64,000 bases of DNA from Capra hircus (Eukaryota; Chordata; Mammalia; Artiodactyla; Bovidae), in NCBI RefSeq assembly GCF_001704415.2, contig NW_017189807.1:124001-188000 (forward strand), written 5' to 3'. The notes below the pieces were generated by a model. That model was not told where the DNA came from. It saw only the letters and a program-made list of their open reading frames with translations, and made no database searches. Positions 53,001 through 55,107 of the stretch are shown in pieces. Each line of letters begins with the position of its first letter. Position 1 is the first letter of the stretch. The position numbers and the translations under genes are program-made.

Positions 53001-55107
53001 CTACTGTGAGCTCATGAGCTCAATGACTACAGTTCCAAATTTTGCTTTCTGCTAGAGTTGTCTCATGTAACTCTCTATACAGTGTAGACACTCAAGAAGT
53101 ATTTATTGGTGCTATGTTGGATTATTGTATTTCACAGTCTATATGTTTATATATATGACAGATATATTGAAGAATATCTGTTTTATTATATTTTATATAT
53201 TTGAGATATATAGTCATTCTAGGTGGGTATTCTTTGCTGTATAATATGTATTTTTTCCCACATCACAAATATGTTTGTGTTAATTAACACTTAATGGATT
53301 TTTTTGGTTCATTTGTCTAATGGTTTTTATATCATACATCAAGTTGAGTGAGATTTTACCTGAATGGAGAAGGGTGGAATGAATTATTTATTTCCAGACA
53401 GGAATAATTGAAATTATCGTTCCTTGGATTAATCTGAAAACTTCAGGGAGAAAAAGGGATTTTAGAATTGTTTAGATGAAGATAGATGTTCCATTGTAGC
53501 TAACATTCAATCTTTAAGAACTTATTTTAGAGGTTTATTTAAATGGTTATAATTTTTTACCCTGAAGTTTGTGTTGCTTTTTGACAATTGTCTGTATTTT
53601 CACCCAATGCCTTTGTTTTTCAAGTTATGCCATTACATTGAAATGTTTCCTTGTACAAAATTGTGTTTATCTTCTTTGTGAATTCTGTAAGGCATCAGAG
53701 GAGGTCCAGCTCTTCCCCTGTCCATCTTTGCTGGAGAGGGAGTCTCAATTCTCTCAGATCTAAGATTCAGTCAGTTATTTGACCTTGACCTTTATACCTT
53801 TTTATACTCATCTGAATAAGACCATGATAACCTTCTTAAGCTTTGGAAATTTTTAAAGTAGGTTTACCATCTCTTTTTGCTGATTGAATATATGTCTGAC
53901 TCTTTGTGACTCCATGGACTGAAGCATGCCAGGCTTCCCTGGCCATCACCCCTTCCCGGAGTTTGCCCAAGTTTATGTCCGTTGAGTCAGTGATGCCATC
54001 CAACCATCTCATCCTCTGTCATCCCCTTCTCCTCATGCCTTCAATCTTTCTCAGCATCAGGGTCTTTTCCAATGAGTCAGCTGTTCTCATCAGATGGCTA
54101 AAGTATTGGAGCTTCAGCTTCAGCATCAGTCCTTCCAATGAGTATTCAGGGTTGATTTCCTTTAAGATTGACTGGTTTGATCTCGTTGCACTCCAAGGGA
54201 CTCTCAAGAGTCTTCTTCAGCATCACAGTTTGGAATCATCAATTCTTTGGCACTCAGTTTTCTTTATGGTTCAGCTCTCACATCTGTACATGACTACTGG
54301 AAAGACCATAGCCTTGACTATATGGACCTTTGTTGGCAAAGTGATGTCTTTGCTTTTTAATACACTGTCTAGGTTTGCCATAGCTTTCCTGCCAAGAAGC
54401 AATCATCTTCTAATTTCATGGCTGCAATCACCATCTGCAGTGATTTTAGAGCCTAAGAAGAGGAAATCTGTCACTGCTTCTACCTTTTCCCCTTCTATTT
54501 TCTGTAAAGTGATGGAACCAAATGCTATGATCTTAGTTTTTTTTTTAATATTGAGTTTTAAGTCATTGTTTTCACTCTCCTCTTTCACCCTTATCAAAAG
54601 AGTCTTTTATTCCTCTTTGTTTTCTGCCATTAAAGTGGTATCATCTGCGTATCTGAGGTTGTTGATTTTTCTCCCAGAAATCTTGATTCCAGCTTATAAC
54701 TCATCCAGCCTGGCATTTTGCATGATGTATTCTGCTTATATGTGATCTGTTAAATAAACAGAATGGCAATAAACAGCCTTGTACTCCTTTCTCAATTTTG
54801 AACCAGTCAATTGGTCCATATGTGGTTCTAACTATTGAGATAGCTTAACGAAGCAGCCTTATGCAGCCCTACACAGATGATTCAGCAACTACTTTTTAAT
54901 TGTTATGAATGTTTTGCTGAGGTTTCTCAAAGTTTCATCTCCACATTTAGCAGTAATACTATAGATACTTATCTGACATTTTTTAAAAGTGTCTTTTTTT
55001 CTGGTCTTATAGGGGAATTCACAGACCCTGCATTTCCTGACATATTTTTCTTGGAGTTAGAGAAACAGACATCTATGGAGTGTGGCATTGCATTTTCTCC
55101 CAAAGAA
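1969..55107 (+). CDS. CFAP47: CFAP47-like gene, 16 internal exons (partial)
   Basis: Sixteen + strand exons join without any frame conflict into 837 residues. Each has a consensus acceptor; 15 have GT donors and one a GC donor. The protein shows repeated ASH/MSP-type beta-sandwich signatures at about residues 51-155, 451-535, 540-640, 647-735 and 750-837 of this partial chain. Examples are LNFGDVCVNSTNTHLLHVIN and TYVGSTQIMPFLLKNKG. I recognise the family as the large axonemal ASH proteins (CFAP47, CFAP65, HYDIN, CFAP74), and the sequence best fits CFAP47. In mammals CFAP47 is X-linked, works in the sperm flagellum, and its loss causes asthenoteratozoospermia. No start codon, stop codon or poly(A) site lies in the window; the gene continues on both sides. 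The symbol is from memory; HYDIN or CFAP65 relatives are the alternatives. Confidence 0.75.
2091..3289. other. Intron between exons 1 and 2, unassigned part
   Basis: I see no gene, RNA gene or young repeat here. It is ordinary A/T-rich intronic sequence. Confidence 0.5.
3290..4200 (+). repeat. Ancient L2 LINE 3' region
   Basis: The order of phrases matches the L2 3' end: 'gatgtctcaaaattaacatgtccaaa', 'gttgcttatgtcaaaaaccttagcatcat', 'gtaaaatccatgagagcaagga', and a terminal 'aactttgttgaatgaa'. It is heavily diverged. The open frame at 3643-3858 is a relic of the L2 reverse transcriptase region or its 3' UTR, not a host exon. Confidence 0.7.
4299..4534 (+). CDS. CFAP47: CFAP47-like exon 2 of window
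   Basis: 236 bp, acceptor ttttacag, donor gtaaga, ending on a codon boundary. It encodes 78 full codons beginning DSFHKVELALTGSG, the start of an ASH-like domain (short beta strands, LNFAPCFMGG, then the IDPQKGKIDEG turn). The open frame runs past the donor to 4642, but that part is intron. The next exon, 13.6 kb away, continues the same domain (GCMQ joined to NVTCSFIP), which supports direct splicing with no missing exon. Confidence 0.88.
4671..4909 (-). mobile_element. Bov-tA SINE, antisense
   Basis: The Bov-A body comes first (gtgaagtcactcagtcgtgtcc) and the tRNA-Glu head last (gcaggcagacgctttaccgtctgagcca), so the element reads on the minus strand. A near-match duplication (tttgtatcag / tttgtatcgg) flanks it. 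Confidence 0.9.
4958..4978 (+). repeat. A21 homopolymer
   Basis: 21 consecutive A on the + strand between a SINE and a retrocopy. It does not continue any element I can identify. Confidence 0.9.
5032..5990 (-). pseudogene. GC-rich antisense retrocopy of an unidentified mRNA
   Basis: On the minus strand this ends with a poly(A) tract (T12 on + at 5032-5043) preceded 13 bases upstream by AATAAA (complement of 5056-5061). Together with the lack of introns this is the mark of a processed copy. Its 5' two thirds are CpG- and GC-rich, unlike the surrounding intron. The longest minus frame (5506-5913, 135 codons) contains WPDASLPCHREVLYDSILNY. Overlapping frames on the same strand suggest frameshifts. 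I do not recognise the parent gene. No clean target-site duplication was found. Confidence 0.65.
5991..7410. other. Intron: unique DNA with one ancient repeat
   Basis: About 6355-6530 carries an old repeat whose phrases (attggaatgtagctgctctt, ttgcctattgtctatag, cagaaaaagtttgct) recur at 49765-49965. I cannot name the family with certainty; it looks like a non-autonomous hAT-type MER element. The remainder, including open frames at 6020-6304 and 6964-7215, shows nothing I can identify. Confidence 0.45.
7411..7437 (+). repeat. (TG)n microsatellite at a BovB 3' end
   Basis: A TG-rich tract with one interruption lies directly against the 3' end of the antisense BovB that follows. It takes the place usually held by the LINE's short tail repeat. 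Confidence 0.8.
9295..10296 (-). CDS. BovB APE-type endonuclease domain, intact frame (element ORF)
   Basis: A 333-codon uninterrupted frame inside the BovB, the longest in the window. It shows the endonuclease motifs in order: GTWNVRS, a catalytic Glu in GISELKWTG, the Tyr strand VIQVYTPTTN, GDWNAKVG, SPDGQHQNQTDYIL and an Asp-His near the end (GLDHELLITKF). In RTE elements this domain nicks target DNA before reverse transcription. After about residue 300 the frame departs from the BovB pattern of the 58193 copy (deletion near 9375), so it is not joined to a reverse transcriptase. It is probably not expressed. Confidence 0.8.
   Translation of the reverse strand: MPLPSLRKNEETKPKQTTPVVDVTGDGSKVRSCKEQYCIGTWNVRSMNQSKLKVVKQEMATVNVNILGISELKWTGMGEFNSDDHYIYYYVQESLRRNGVAIIVNKSLNSALGCNPKNDIMISVGLQGKPFNVKVIQVYTPTTNAEKAEVEWFYEDQQDLLELTPQKDVLFIVGDWNAKVGSQETSGVTGKFGLGVQNEAGQRLIEFCQENALVIANTLFQQHKRRLYTWTSPDGQHQNQTDYILCSQRWRSSIQSAKRRPGADCGLDHELLITKFRLKLKKLGKTTRPFRYDLIQIPYDYTVEVRNQETWIKTIPRKRNAKKKNGCLRRPYK
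10270..10423 (+). mobile_element. Bov-A SINE inserted in BovB, with target duplication
   Basis: A single Bov-A unit with an AGC tail, flanked by ATTCTTTCT at 10270-10278 and 10415-10423. The BovB sequence continues cleanly across it. It inserted after the BovB did. Confidence 0.88.
10893..11110 (+). mobile_element. Bov-tA SINE with duplicated promoter box
   Basis: The tRNA-like head carries GGTTCGATCCC twice, within two 22-base copies at 10900-10921 and 10939-10960. The body then runs to the cagtttcagtttcagtttc tail at 11089-11108. Confidence 0.85.
11716..12228. other. Intron, unassigned
   Basis: A/T-rich, no exon or young repeat recognised. Confidence 0.5.
12229..12302 (+). mobile_element. 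tRNA-Glu-derived SINE head
   Basis: Only the tRNA-like part is present (ggcttccctggtagctcag through gatccctgggtcag); the Bov-A body is missing. Confidence 0.85.
12440..13020 (-). mobile_element. Old L1 3' end, antisense
   Basis: Phrases such as 'actttattgaagcatcattcac', 'ccctggtaaccactaatct' and 'ttatccattcatcagttgatgg' are the mammalian L1 3' UTR read backwards. Highly diverged, fixed long before the SINEs. Confidence 0.8.
13166..13317 (+). mobile_element. Bov-A-type SINE in L1
   Basis: A short copy with a partial head (gggttgggaagctccgctgg) and a Bov-A body, ending cttagcatgc. L1 sequence lies on both sides. Confidence 0.85.
14314..14707 (-). mobile_element. Ruminant L1 3' fragment with apparent 3' transduction
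   Basis: TTCTGCCCG flanks the insert at 14314-14322 and 14699-14707. Read on the minus strand, the insert is a 5'-truncated L1 3' UTR (14500-14698), an A-rich tract (complement 14478-14499), about 142 bp of non-L1 DNA (14336-14477), AATAAA (complement 14356-14361) and a second poly(A) (T13 at 14323-14335). The second L1 fragment of this type, at 43755-44117, lacks the 142-bp piece. Confidence 0.78.
15011..15307 (-). mobile_element. Bov-tA2 dimer, antisense, exact target duplication
   Basis: It begins with the (GCT)n tail complement and contains two Bov-A units in reverse. TTGTGTGTGTT repeats exactly at 15011-15021 and 15297-15307. Confidence 0.93.
16394..16907 (-). mobile_element. BovB 3' fragment, antisense
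   Basis: It carries the 'cagttcagttcag' tail, the 'ccatccagccatctcatcctc' block and the reverse-transcriptase-end block, and stops at 'gctatctaggtt', directly beside a mariner terminal repeat. Confidence 0.9.
16909..17262 (-). mobile_element. Mariner transposon remnant (3' half of transposase)
   Basis: It starts with a mariner terminal repeat (taggttggtacaaaagtaac). The minus strand then encodes a transposase C-terminus in one 90-codon frame (16953-17225), including YHFFKHLENFLQGKHFHNQQ, ENAFQEFV and DFYATGINKLISRWQ. The 5' half, with the catalytic Asp residues, and the other terminal repeat are missing, so it is dead. Confidence 0.85.
17565..17835 (+). repeat. Ancient interspersed repeat, family not assigned
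   Basis: The phrases 'cagctgctgtaagagtatacc', 'tttctaatcgttctggaggctgg' and 'tcctcacatggtggaagg' are widespread in mammalian genomes. I cannot name the family safely without a library search. Confidence 0.45.
17848..17975 (+). mobile_element. CHR-type tRNA-Glu SINE with A-rich tail
   Basis: The head 'acttccctggtggttcagtgg', then 'ggttgtggaactaagatcatg' and a long A-rich tail match the older cetartiodactyl CHR SINE layout rather than Bov-tA. Confidence 0.8.
18012..18090 (-). mobile_element. tRNA-derived SINE head, antisense, next to exon 3
   Basis: The complement of the Bov-tA head (cagggatcaaacccaagtctcc through gagtcacaagggaagcccc). It ends about 45 bp before the exon 3 acceptor, so branch point and pyrimidine tract must lie in the short gap after it. 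Confidence 0.85.
18135..18324 (+). CDS. CFAP47: CFAP47-like exon 3 of window
   Basis: 190 bp, acceptor ctgttttcag, donor gtatgc. It starts on a codon boundary with NVTCSFIPHQVGVFKVK and ends with the first G of a Gly codon. The segment has the typical end of an ASH domain (F-x-P-x-x-x-G-x-F) followed by a hydrophobic strand and CKPSTKKVVMKVNPG. A tRNA-derived SINE ends only about 45 bp upstream of its acceptor. Confidence 0.88.
19033..19246 (+). CDS. CFAP47: CFAP47-like exon 4 of window
   Basis: 214 bp, acceptor ctctaacag, donor gtaatg. The first two bases complete Gly from the previous exon, giving GISPLVSNPTGQFVVKDL. The last two bases (AG) begin an Arg codon. It is a polar linker rich in His, Asn and Lys (MTHIHNHKINKELIKGA) rather than a beta-sandwich, so it probably joins two ASH modules. 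The acceptor is weak in pyrimidines, but the frame fits both neighbours. Confidence 0.87.
19247..20937. other. Intron between exons 4 and 5, unassigned part
   Basis: A/T-rich, with only a weak L2/MIR-like end at 20646-20692 (gcgctcagtaaatatttatt). No exon with acceptable splice sites and phase seen. Confidence 0.45.
20938..21128 (+). mobile_element. Bov-tA SINE
   Basis: It has a partial tRNA head (aggtaaagaatctacctgcaa), a B-box region (ggttcaatccc) and a Bov-A body ending actgagcaacttcac. Confidence 0.9.
21366..22475 (+). mobile_element. Sense BovB 3' part with nested SINE
   Basis: It opens in the reverse transcriptase region (aatatcaacaacctcagatat, coding NNLRYEDG, where other copies have YADD). 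It runs to the 3' tail (gacttagtgactgaacagc). Several stops break the frame. A composite Bov-tA is inserted at 22090-22393, bounded by near-identical 13-base copies at 22077-22089 and 22394-22406. Confidence 0.88.
22077..22406 (+). mobile_element. Composite Bov-tA (extra head plus full element)
   Basis: A tRNA head with a shortened body runs straight into a second complete head and body. The target duplication (CAGGACACAGTGA / CAGGAGATAGTGA) encloses both, so they most likely inserted as one unit. Confidence 0.82.
22476..23011. other. Intron spacer between opposed BovB copies
   Basis: About 540 bp of A/T-rich DNA without a recognisable feature. Confidence 0.5.
23012..24165 (-). mobile_element. 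Antisense BovB with long reverse transcriptase frame
   Basis: The minus strand holds a 264-codon frame (23275-24069) from MDHHKLWKILKDMGIPDHLT through the catalytic LRYADDTTLM to the C-terminal CESWTVKKAE and RRLLRVPWTARRS blocks. The copy is 5' truncated at about 24165, so it lacks the endonuclease and the first fingers motifs. The YADD box is intact. Confidence 0.9.
24473..24625 (+). CDS. CFAP47: CFAP47-like exon 5 of window
   Basis: 153 bp, acceptor catattgtag, donor gtaaag. It completes Arg and encodes TIFTKIPRYNYVDPDFAYTK, then a charged helical stretch (KLVKKSHENYYAGYIKFLRN) ending KEAH before a split Arg. The Tyr-Asp-Pro-Asp-Phe-Ala-Tyr motif is part of why I think of CFAP47. It is separated from exon 4 by 5.2 kb holding two opposed BovB copies. 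Confidence 0.85.
24809..24958 (+). CDS. CFAP47: CFAP47-like exon 6 of window
   Basis: 150 bp, 183 bp after exon 5. Acceptor tgtcttag, donor gtaggg. It encodes WTSLEAYYETGIPAHVIFGG, a valine-rich strand and CAPYQSLPVNCHWV. The donor was chosen by phase: only a break after the first two bases of the final Trp codon (TG|G) joins in frame to the next exon. The frame meets a stop three bases beyond the donor. A gtatgg site 5 bases earlier would break the frame. Confidence 0.78.
25164..25350 (+). CDS. CFAP47: CFAP47-like exon 7 of window, GC donor
   Basis: 187 bp, acceptor tgatttctctag. It encodes KHTYSYNDIDIGLHPASGLK, then an acidic and basic linker ending SLRRK. The donor reads AAG|gcatgt: a GC donor with matching -3 to -1, +3, +5 and +6 positions. 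No GT site nearby keeps the frame open through exon 8. Cutting 4 bases later gives phase 1, and cutting upstream at gtctct gives phase 2; both run into a stop in exon 8. So the GC site is inferred from phase and consensus. Confidence 0.75.
25451..25547 (+). CDS. CFAP47: CFAP47-like exon 8 of window
   Basis: 97 bp after a 100-bp intron. Acceptor gatttctcacag, donor gtaaga. It starts on a codon boundary with VLKGLKSDPSTPHEKHDC, continues SLTLTPKQTYQVIV and ends with the first base of Gly. The Pro, Ser and Thr-rich sequence is a linker leading into the next ASH domain. Confidence 0.86.
25966..26274 (+). mobile_element. Composite Bov-tA (extra head plus full element)
   Basis: Same design as at 22090: a first head and short body (to ctccagtattcttgg) followed at once by a second full head and body. 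L1 continues on both sides. Confidence 0.85.
26434..27442 (+). mobile_element. Sense BovB with a 70-bp internal tandem duplication
   Basis: It begins in the reverse transcriptase region (WFQIGQAVRQGCTLSPCLFN) and ends with the canonical tail 'gagactgaactgaactgat'. ATGGTAACT flanks it. The YADD motif is lost (YAGD, preceded by a stop). 26986-27055 and 27056-27125 are near-identical 70-base repeats that shift the frame. Confidence 0.87.
27516..28268 (-). mobile_element. Antisense BovB 3' part
   Basis: It runs from a diverged tail (gttcaatcactaagttgtg) to the reverse-transcriptase motif region (catcggcataccagaggttt). More diverged than its neighbour at 26434, with small deletions. Confidence 0.85.
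28622..28757 (-). mobile_element. Bov-A unit, antisense
   Basis: A single complete unit, from 'cagttcagttcagtcgctcag' to 'ggtgccagtgccttctcc'. Confidence 0.88.
28760..29400 (+). repeat. Diverged L1 3' region with mariner MITE inside
   Basis: 'aaccaaaatgagatactgct', 'ggggaaactgagactcttgt' and 'tggttgtctggaaagggg' are old L1 3' UTR sequence in sense orientation. It is interrupted at 28905-28987. Confidence 0.65.
28905..28987 (+). mobile_element. Mariner MITE with paired terminal repeats
   Basis: About 83 bp. The left end TTGGGTTGGCCAAAAAGTTC pairs with the right end GAACAAACTTTTTGGCCAAC, with one mismatch beyond. No coding capacity. It matches the short ruminant mariner-derived elements. Confidence 0.9.
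29780..29996 (+). CDS. CFAP47: CFAP47-like exon 9 of window (ASH domain)
   Basis: 217 bp, acceptor gttttttcag, donor gtagga. It completes Gly and encodes PSVLNFGDVCVNSTNTHLLH, the clearest ASH/MSP opening in the window: L-x-F-G-x-V, then N-S-T-x-T, then a hydrophobic strand with an Asn. It ends IGKFW plus two bases of Lys. The open frame stops right after the donor, consistent with the exon ending there. Confidence 0.9.
30289..30530 (+). CDS. CFAP47: CFAP47-like exon 10 of window
   Basis: 242 bp, 292 bp after exon 9. Acceptor ctgtgttacag, donor gtaaca. It closes one beta-sandwich (SFTFTVNNMPGGHILVMAVV) and opens the next (LQLSSNELILRP, then FRGTVRMYNHQNYFVKFEW). It ends PAK plus the first base of Gly. 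The frame is open well beyond both ends, but the phases fit only these splice sites. Confidence 0.9.
30880..31072 (+). mobile_element. Bov-tA SINE
   Basis: A partial head with a local repeat (caggagatgcaggagatg), then a Bov-A body ending gactgagcatgcacc. Confidence 0.88.
31119..31322 (+). mobile_element. Bov-tA SINE
   Basis: A full element from 'ggggcttcattggtggctcag' to 'gagcaactgaacac', 46 bp from the previous copy and in the same direction. Confidence 0.9.
31323..31980. other. Intron, unassigned
   Basis: A/T-rich. 31880-31955 resembles a very old tRNA SINE (gcagtggtaaaagaatctgc). An acceptor-like site at 31693 leads to no frame that fits the flanking exons. Confidence 0.45.
31982..32160 (+). 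mobile_element. Bov-tA SINE, internally deleted
   Basis: Head 'ggcttccctggtggctcagg' and a shortened body (cttgcctgggcctggtgggc, deletion in the middle), ending cgactgagcacac. Confidence 0.88.
32449..32739 (+). mobile_element. Bov-tA2 dimer, exact target duplication
   Basis: Two Bov-A units joined through 'cacttttcactttcatgcat'. TGCATGATTT repeats exactly at 32449-32458 and 32730-32739. Confidence 0.93.
32905..34136 (-). mobile_element. Antisense BovB with broken reverse transcriptase
   Basis: The minus frame at 33283-33924 holds LRYADDTTLM and VHQGCILSPCLLNFYAEYIM; upstream pieces are frameshifted (33894-34076). 5' truncated at about 34136. Confidence 0.9.
34137..35002. other. Intron, unassigned
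   Basis: No exon or identifiable repeat. It has slightly higher complexity than its surroundings and could hold an old LTR, which I cannot confirm. Confidence 0.4.
35003..35227 (+). mobile_element. Very short sense BovB tail, exact target duplication
   Basis: Only the last 203 bp of BovB (35014-35216), ending 'gcgactgaactgaactgat'. ATATTTATATG repeats exactly at 35003-35013 and 35217-35227. It ends 82 bp before exon 11. Confidence 0.93.
35309..35439 (+). CDS. CFAP47: CFAP47-like exon 11 of window
   Basis: 131 bp, acceptor ttctctgtag, donor gtaatg. It completes Gly and encodes TVEPYSSLECEVTWQPAFDS, then a strand ending KLKCLAH on a codon boundary. C-E-V-T-W-Q-P is the usual final strand of an ASH fold. 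Its length is not a multiple of three, so skipping it would shift the frame. It sits between BovB pieces of opposite orientation. Confidence 0.87.
35512..35706 (-). mobile_element. Bov-tA SINE, antisense
   Basis: The body comes first (agtgttagtcactcagtcg) and the tRNA head last (gcaggcagattctttactg). It starts about 70 bp downstream of exon 11. Confidence 0.9.
36055..37590 (-). mobile_element. Antisense BovB, 1.5 kb
   Basis: It covers the tail, the reverse transcriptase (frames 36254-36652 and 36640-36894 with a small deletion at the YADD region) and the fingers region (37063-37347, KAKEFQKNIYFCFTDYAKAF). It is 5' truncated before the endonuclease. Confidence 0.9.
37692..37906 (+). mobile_element. 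Bov-tA SINE
   Basis: Head 'gtggtaaagaacctgcctgcc', body to 'gcgacttagcatgcac'. Inserted in the L1 fragment. Confidence 0.88.
38007..38215 (+). mobile_element. Bov-tA SINE
   Basis: Full head (ggggcttccctggtggctcag) and body (to gactgagtggcac), in the same L1. Confidence 0.9.
38300..38505 (+). repeat. MIR SINE
   Basis: The MIR core is readable: 'attatctaatttaatccttg', 'caactctataaggtatatatt', then a diverged end. It predates placental mammals. Confidence 0.7.
38876..39065 (+). mobile_element. Bov-tA SINE
   Basis: Head 'gggtttccctggtggctcag', body with a deletion near its end (cctgggggtcac). Confidence 0.88.
39066..39676. other. Intron before exon 12, unassigned
   Basis: No repeat recognised; ordinary A/T-rich intron. 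Confidence 0.5.
39677..39799 (+). CDS. CFAP47: CFAP47-like exon 12 of window
   Basis: 123 bp (41 codons), acceptor ttattattag, donor gtaatg, both ends on codon boundaries. It encodes LGHSKVTFLEPRILFSNIPQ, then TWRKAILHNVGQNHAYFK, a fresh ASH opening (x-F-x-N-I-P-x-G, x-L-x-N-x-G). Being in-frame and symmetric, it could be skipped without a frameshift. Confidence 0.88.
40290..40380 (+). mobile_element. tRNA SINE head with (GTT)n tail
   Basis: The head alone (gggcttccctggtggctcag to ggttcgatccctgggcgg) followed by gttgttgttgttgttt. The body is absent. Confidence 0.87.
40381..41110. other. Intron before exon 13, unassigned
   Basis: A/T-rich with no recognised element. The region before the SINE (39800-40289) likewise shows only pyrimidine- and A-rich tracts. 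Confidence 0.45.
41111..41242 (+). CDS. CFAP47: CFAP47-like exon 13 of window
   Basis: 132 bp (44 codons), acceptor tttgattatag, donor gtatgt, codon-boundary ends. It encodes VCDQSLLSMINIVPSQGIIP, then GGLTVLNISCTPTVKEKFD. I-V-P-S-Q-G-I-I-P-L-G-G is the typical ASH sequence between strands (x-P-x-x-G-x-I-x-x-G). It completes the domain begun in exon 12. Confidence 0.88.
41425..41800 (+). mobile_element. Three-part Bov-tA SINE with AGC tail
   Basis: A full tRNA head and Bov-A unit are followed, through 'cacttttcactttcctgcac', by a second Bov-A unit, ending in an AGC tract (41770-41798). This joins the Bov-tA head design with the Bov-tA2 dimer design. Confidence 0.9.
42050..43500. repeat. Diverged ancient repeat material, unassigned
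   Basis: 'ggtatttattgggcatacat' and 'gtgttaggctcttctgtaca' resemble a common old mammalian repeat; the following 1 kb of purine-rich sequence has the same look as 48030-48500. I cannot name the family. Confidence 0.4.
43747..44125 (-). mobile_element. Ruminant L1 3' end, antisense
   Basis: A poly(T) start, 'gtattggttttgccatacatt' and 'cagccccaagcatcctgtat' match the L1 piece at 14500. 5' truncated. CCATAACT occurs on both sides (43747-43754 and 44118-44125). Confidence 0.85.
44126..44936. other. Intron before exon 14, unassigned
   Basis: No repeat or gene recognised. Confidence 0.5.
44937..45014 (+). CDS. CFAP47: CFAP47-like exon 14 of window
   Basis: 78 bp (26 codons), acceptor ctcctaaatag, donor gtaagt, codon-boundary ends. 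It encodes VAIRCANDIDLRIGGSVEVA then DVEIHP, the last strand of one ASH domain and the first of the next. The shortest exon here; support comes from good splice sites, phase and the continuous domain. Confidence 0.84.
45240..46060 (-). mobile_element. Old L1 3' region, antisense, with SINE inside
   Basis: The sequence around 'attatgtagacatactgtaat' and 'aagagtttctctagaggtagag' looks like old L1 3' UTR read backwards. It is interrupted at 45621-45832. Confidence 0.6.
45609..45844 (+). mobile_element. Bov-tA SINE, exact target duplication
   Basis: ATAGCTATGAAC repeats exactly at 45609-45620 and 45833-45844. The element ends in an (ACC)n-like tail. Confidence 0.93.
46065..46405 (-). mobile_element. 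Long CHR-like tRNA SINE, antisense
   Basis: It ends with a complementary tRNA head (accagggatcagatcaaaccc, gtgccactagaaagtcctg) and starts with A/T-rich tail sequence (aaatttatttatttaaaaat). In between is a SINE body unlike Bov-A. Confidence 0.65.
46406..47157. other. Intron, unassigned
   Basis: Possibly very old L2 at 46530-46700; otherwise nothing I can support. Confidence 0.35.
47158..47285 (+). mobile_element. Bov-A unit with (GA)n tail
   Basis: A single unit from 'gagaaggaaatggcaacccac' to 'gactgagcaactgg', with a short GA-rich tail. Confidence 0.9.
47455..47660 (-). mobile_element. Bov-tA SINE, antisense
   Basis: Body first (gttgtttcagtcgtgtccgac), head last (ggcagacagattctttaccac). 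Confidence 0.9.
47661..48560. other. Intron, diverged repeat material
   Basis: 48030-48500 resembles the purine-rich old repeat at 42050. No exon fits the phase-0 junction between exons 14 and 15. Confidence 0.4.
48562..48868 (-). mobile_element. Antisense Bov-tA split by a sense Bov-A copy
   Basis: 48562-48604 and 48705-48868 are one antisense Bov-tA. 48605-48704 is a + strand Bov-A end (tcttgcctggagaatccc to gacttagcagc). A SINE has inserted into a SINE, with a 6-base partial repeat (tagact / cagact) at the edges. Confidence 0.82.
48915..49130 (-). mobile_element. Old L1 3' end, antisense
   Basis: 'ttattgaggtataattgacata' and 'tttcaggtgtacaatatgat' are classic L1 3' UTR. It ends about 50 bp before the exon 15 acceptor. 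Confidence 0.78.
49183..49327 (+). CDS. CFAP47: CFAP47-like exon 15 of window (ASH domain)
   Basis: 145 bp, long pyrimidine acceptor (tttttttgtttgttttttag), donor gtacat. It encodes NTFNFTGTYVGSTQIMPFLL, KNKGITRARVEFNLEDADSF and a short Lys and Gly tail, ending in phase 1. F-x-G-x-x-V-G-S-T and L-x-N-x-G are textbook ASH positions. The donor is not a strong match at +4 to +6. Confidence 0.89.
49765..49965 (+). repeat. Ancient MER-type repeat
   Basis: 'caaactaagatctatgggcta', 'aaataaagttttattagaac' and 'ggcagagttgaatagttgtga' belong to a repeat also present at 6355-6530. It is very widespread in mammals; probably hAT-derived. Confidence 0.6.
49966..50732. other. Intron, unassigned
   Basis: No identifiable feature beyond diverged A/T-rich DNA. 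Confidence 0.45.
50733..51125 (+). mobile_element. Sense BovB 3' end
   Basis: The frame 50773-51114 encodes the BovB C-terminus (RRLLRVPWTARRSNQSILKE, then QRMRWLDGITDLMDMSLGKL). It ends 'gactgaactgaactga'. 5' truncated. Confidence 0.9.
51243..51462 (-). mobile_element. Bov-tA SINE, antisense
   Basis: It starts with a (GTT)n tail complement; the head closes it (gcagattctttaccactgagc). Confidence 0.9.
51841..52360 (+). mobile_element. Sense BovB 3' part with a 19-bp tandem repeat
   Basis: It runs from the late reverse transcriptase (gagacattactttgccaac) to the tail (gcgactgaactgaa). TGTCCATATAGTCAAGGCT is present twice, at 51884-51902 and 51903-51921. Confidence 0.88.
52361..53892. other. 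Intron, unassigned
   Basis: 52985-53125 has an L2/MIR-like ending (cactcaagaagtatttattgg). The rest is A/T-rich without a supported feature. Confidence 0.4.
53893..54838 (-). mobile_element. Antisense BovB, 0.95 kb
   Basis: BovB 3' end and reverse transcriptase in antisense. The sense frame is damaged (54403-54597 and 54019-54207 only). The opposite strand carries a 279-codon open frame by chance. Confidence 0.88.
55013..55107 (+). CDS. CFAP47: CFAP47-like exon 16 of window
   Basis: 95 bp, acceptor ctggtcttatag, donor gtaagt. It completes Gly and encodes EFTDPAFPDIFFLELEKQTS then MECGIAFSPKE, ending on a codon boundary. The last exon visible: 8.9 kb of intron filled with L1 and BovB follows, with no further acceptor plus open frame that I can support. 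Confidence 0.85.

Noticed and set aside
53906..54745. 279-codon + strand open frame
   Set aside because: It is the reverse strand of a BovB reverse transcriptase; similar antisense open stretches appear over other BovB copies (7533-8105, 23312-23689, 36132-36698).
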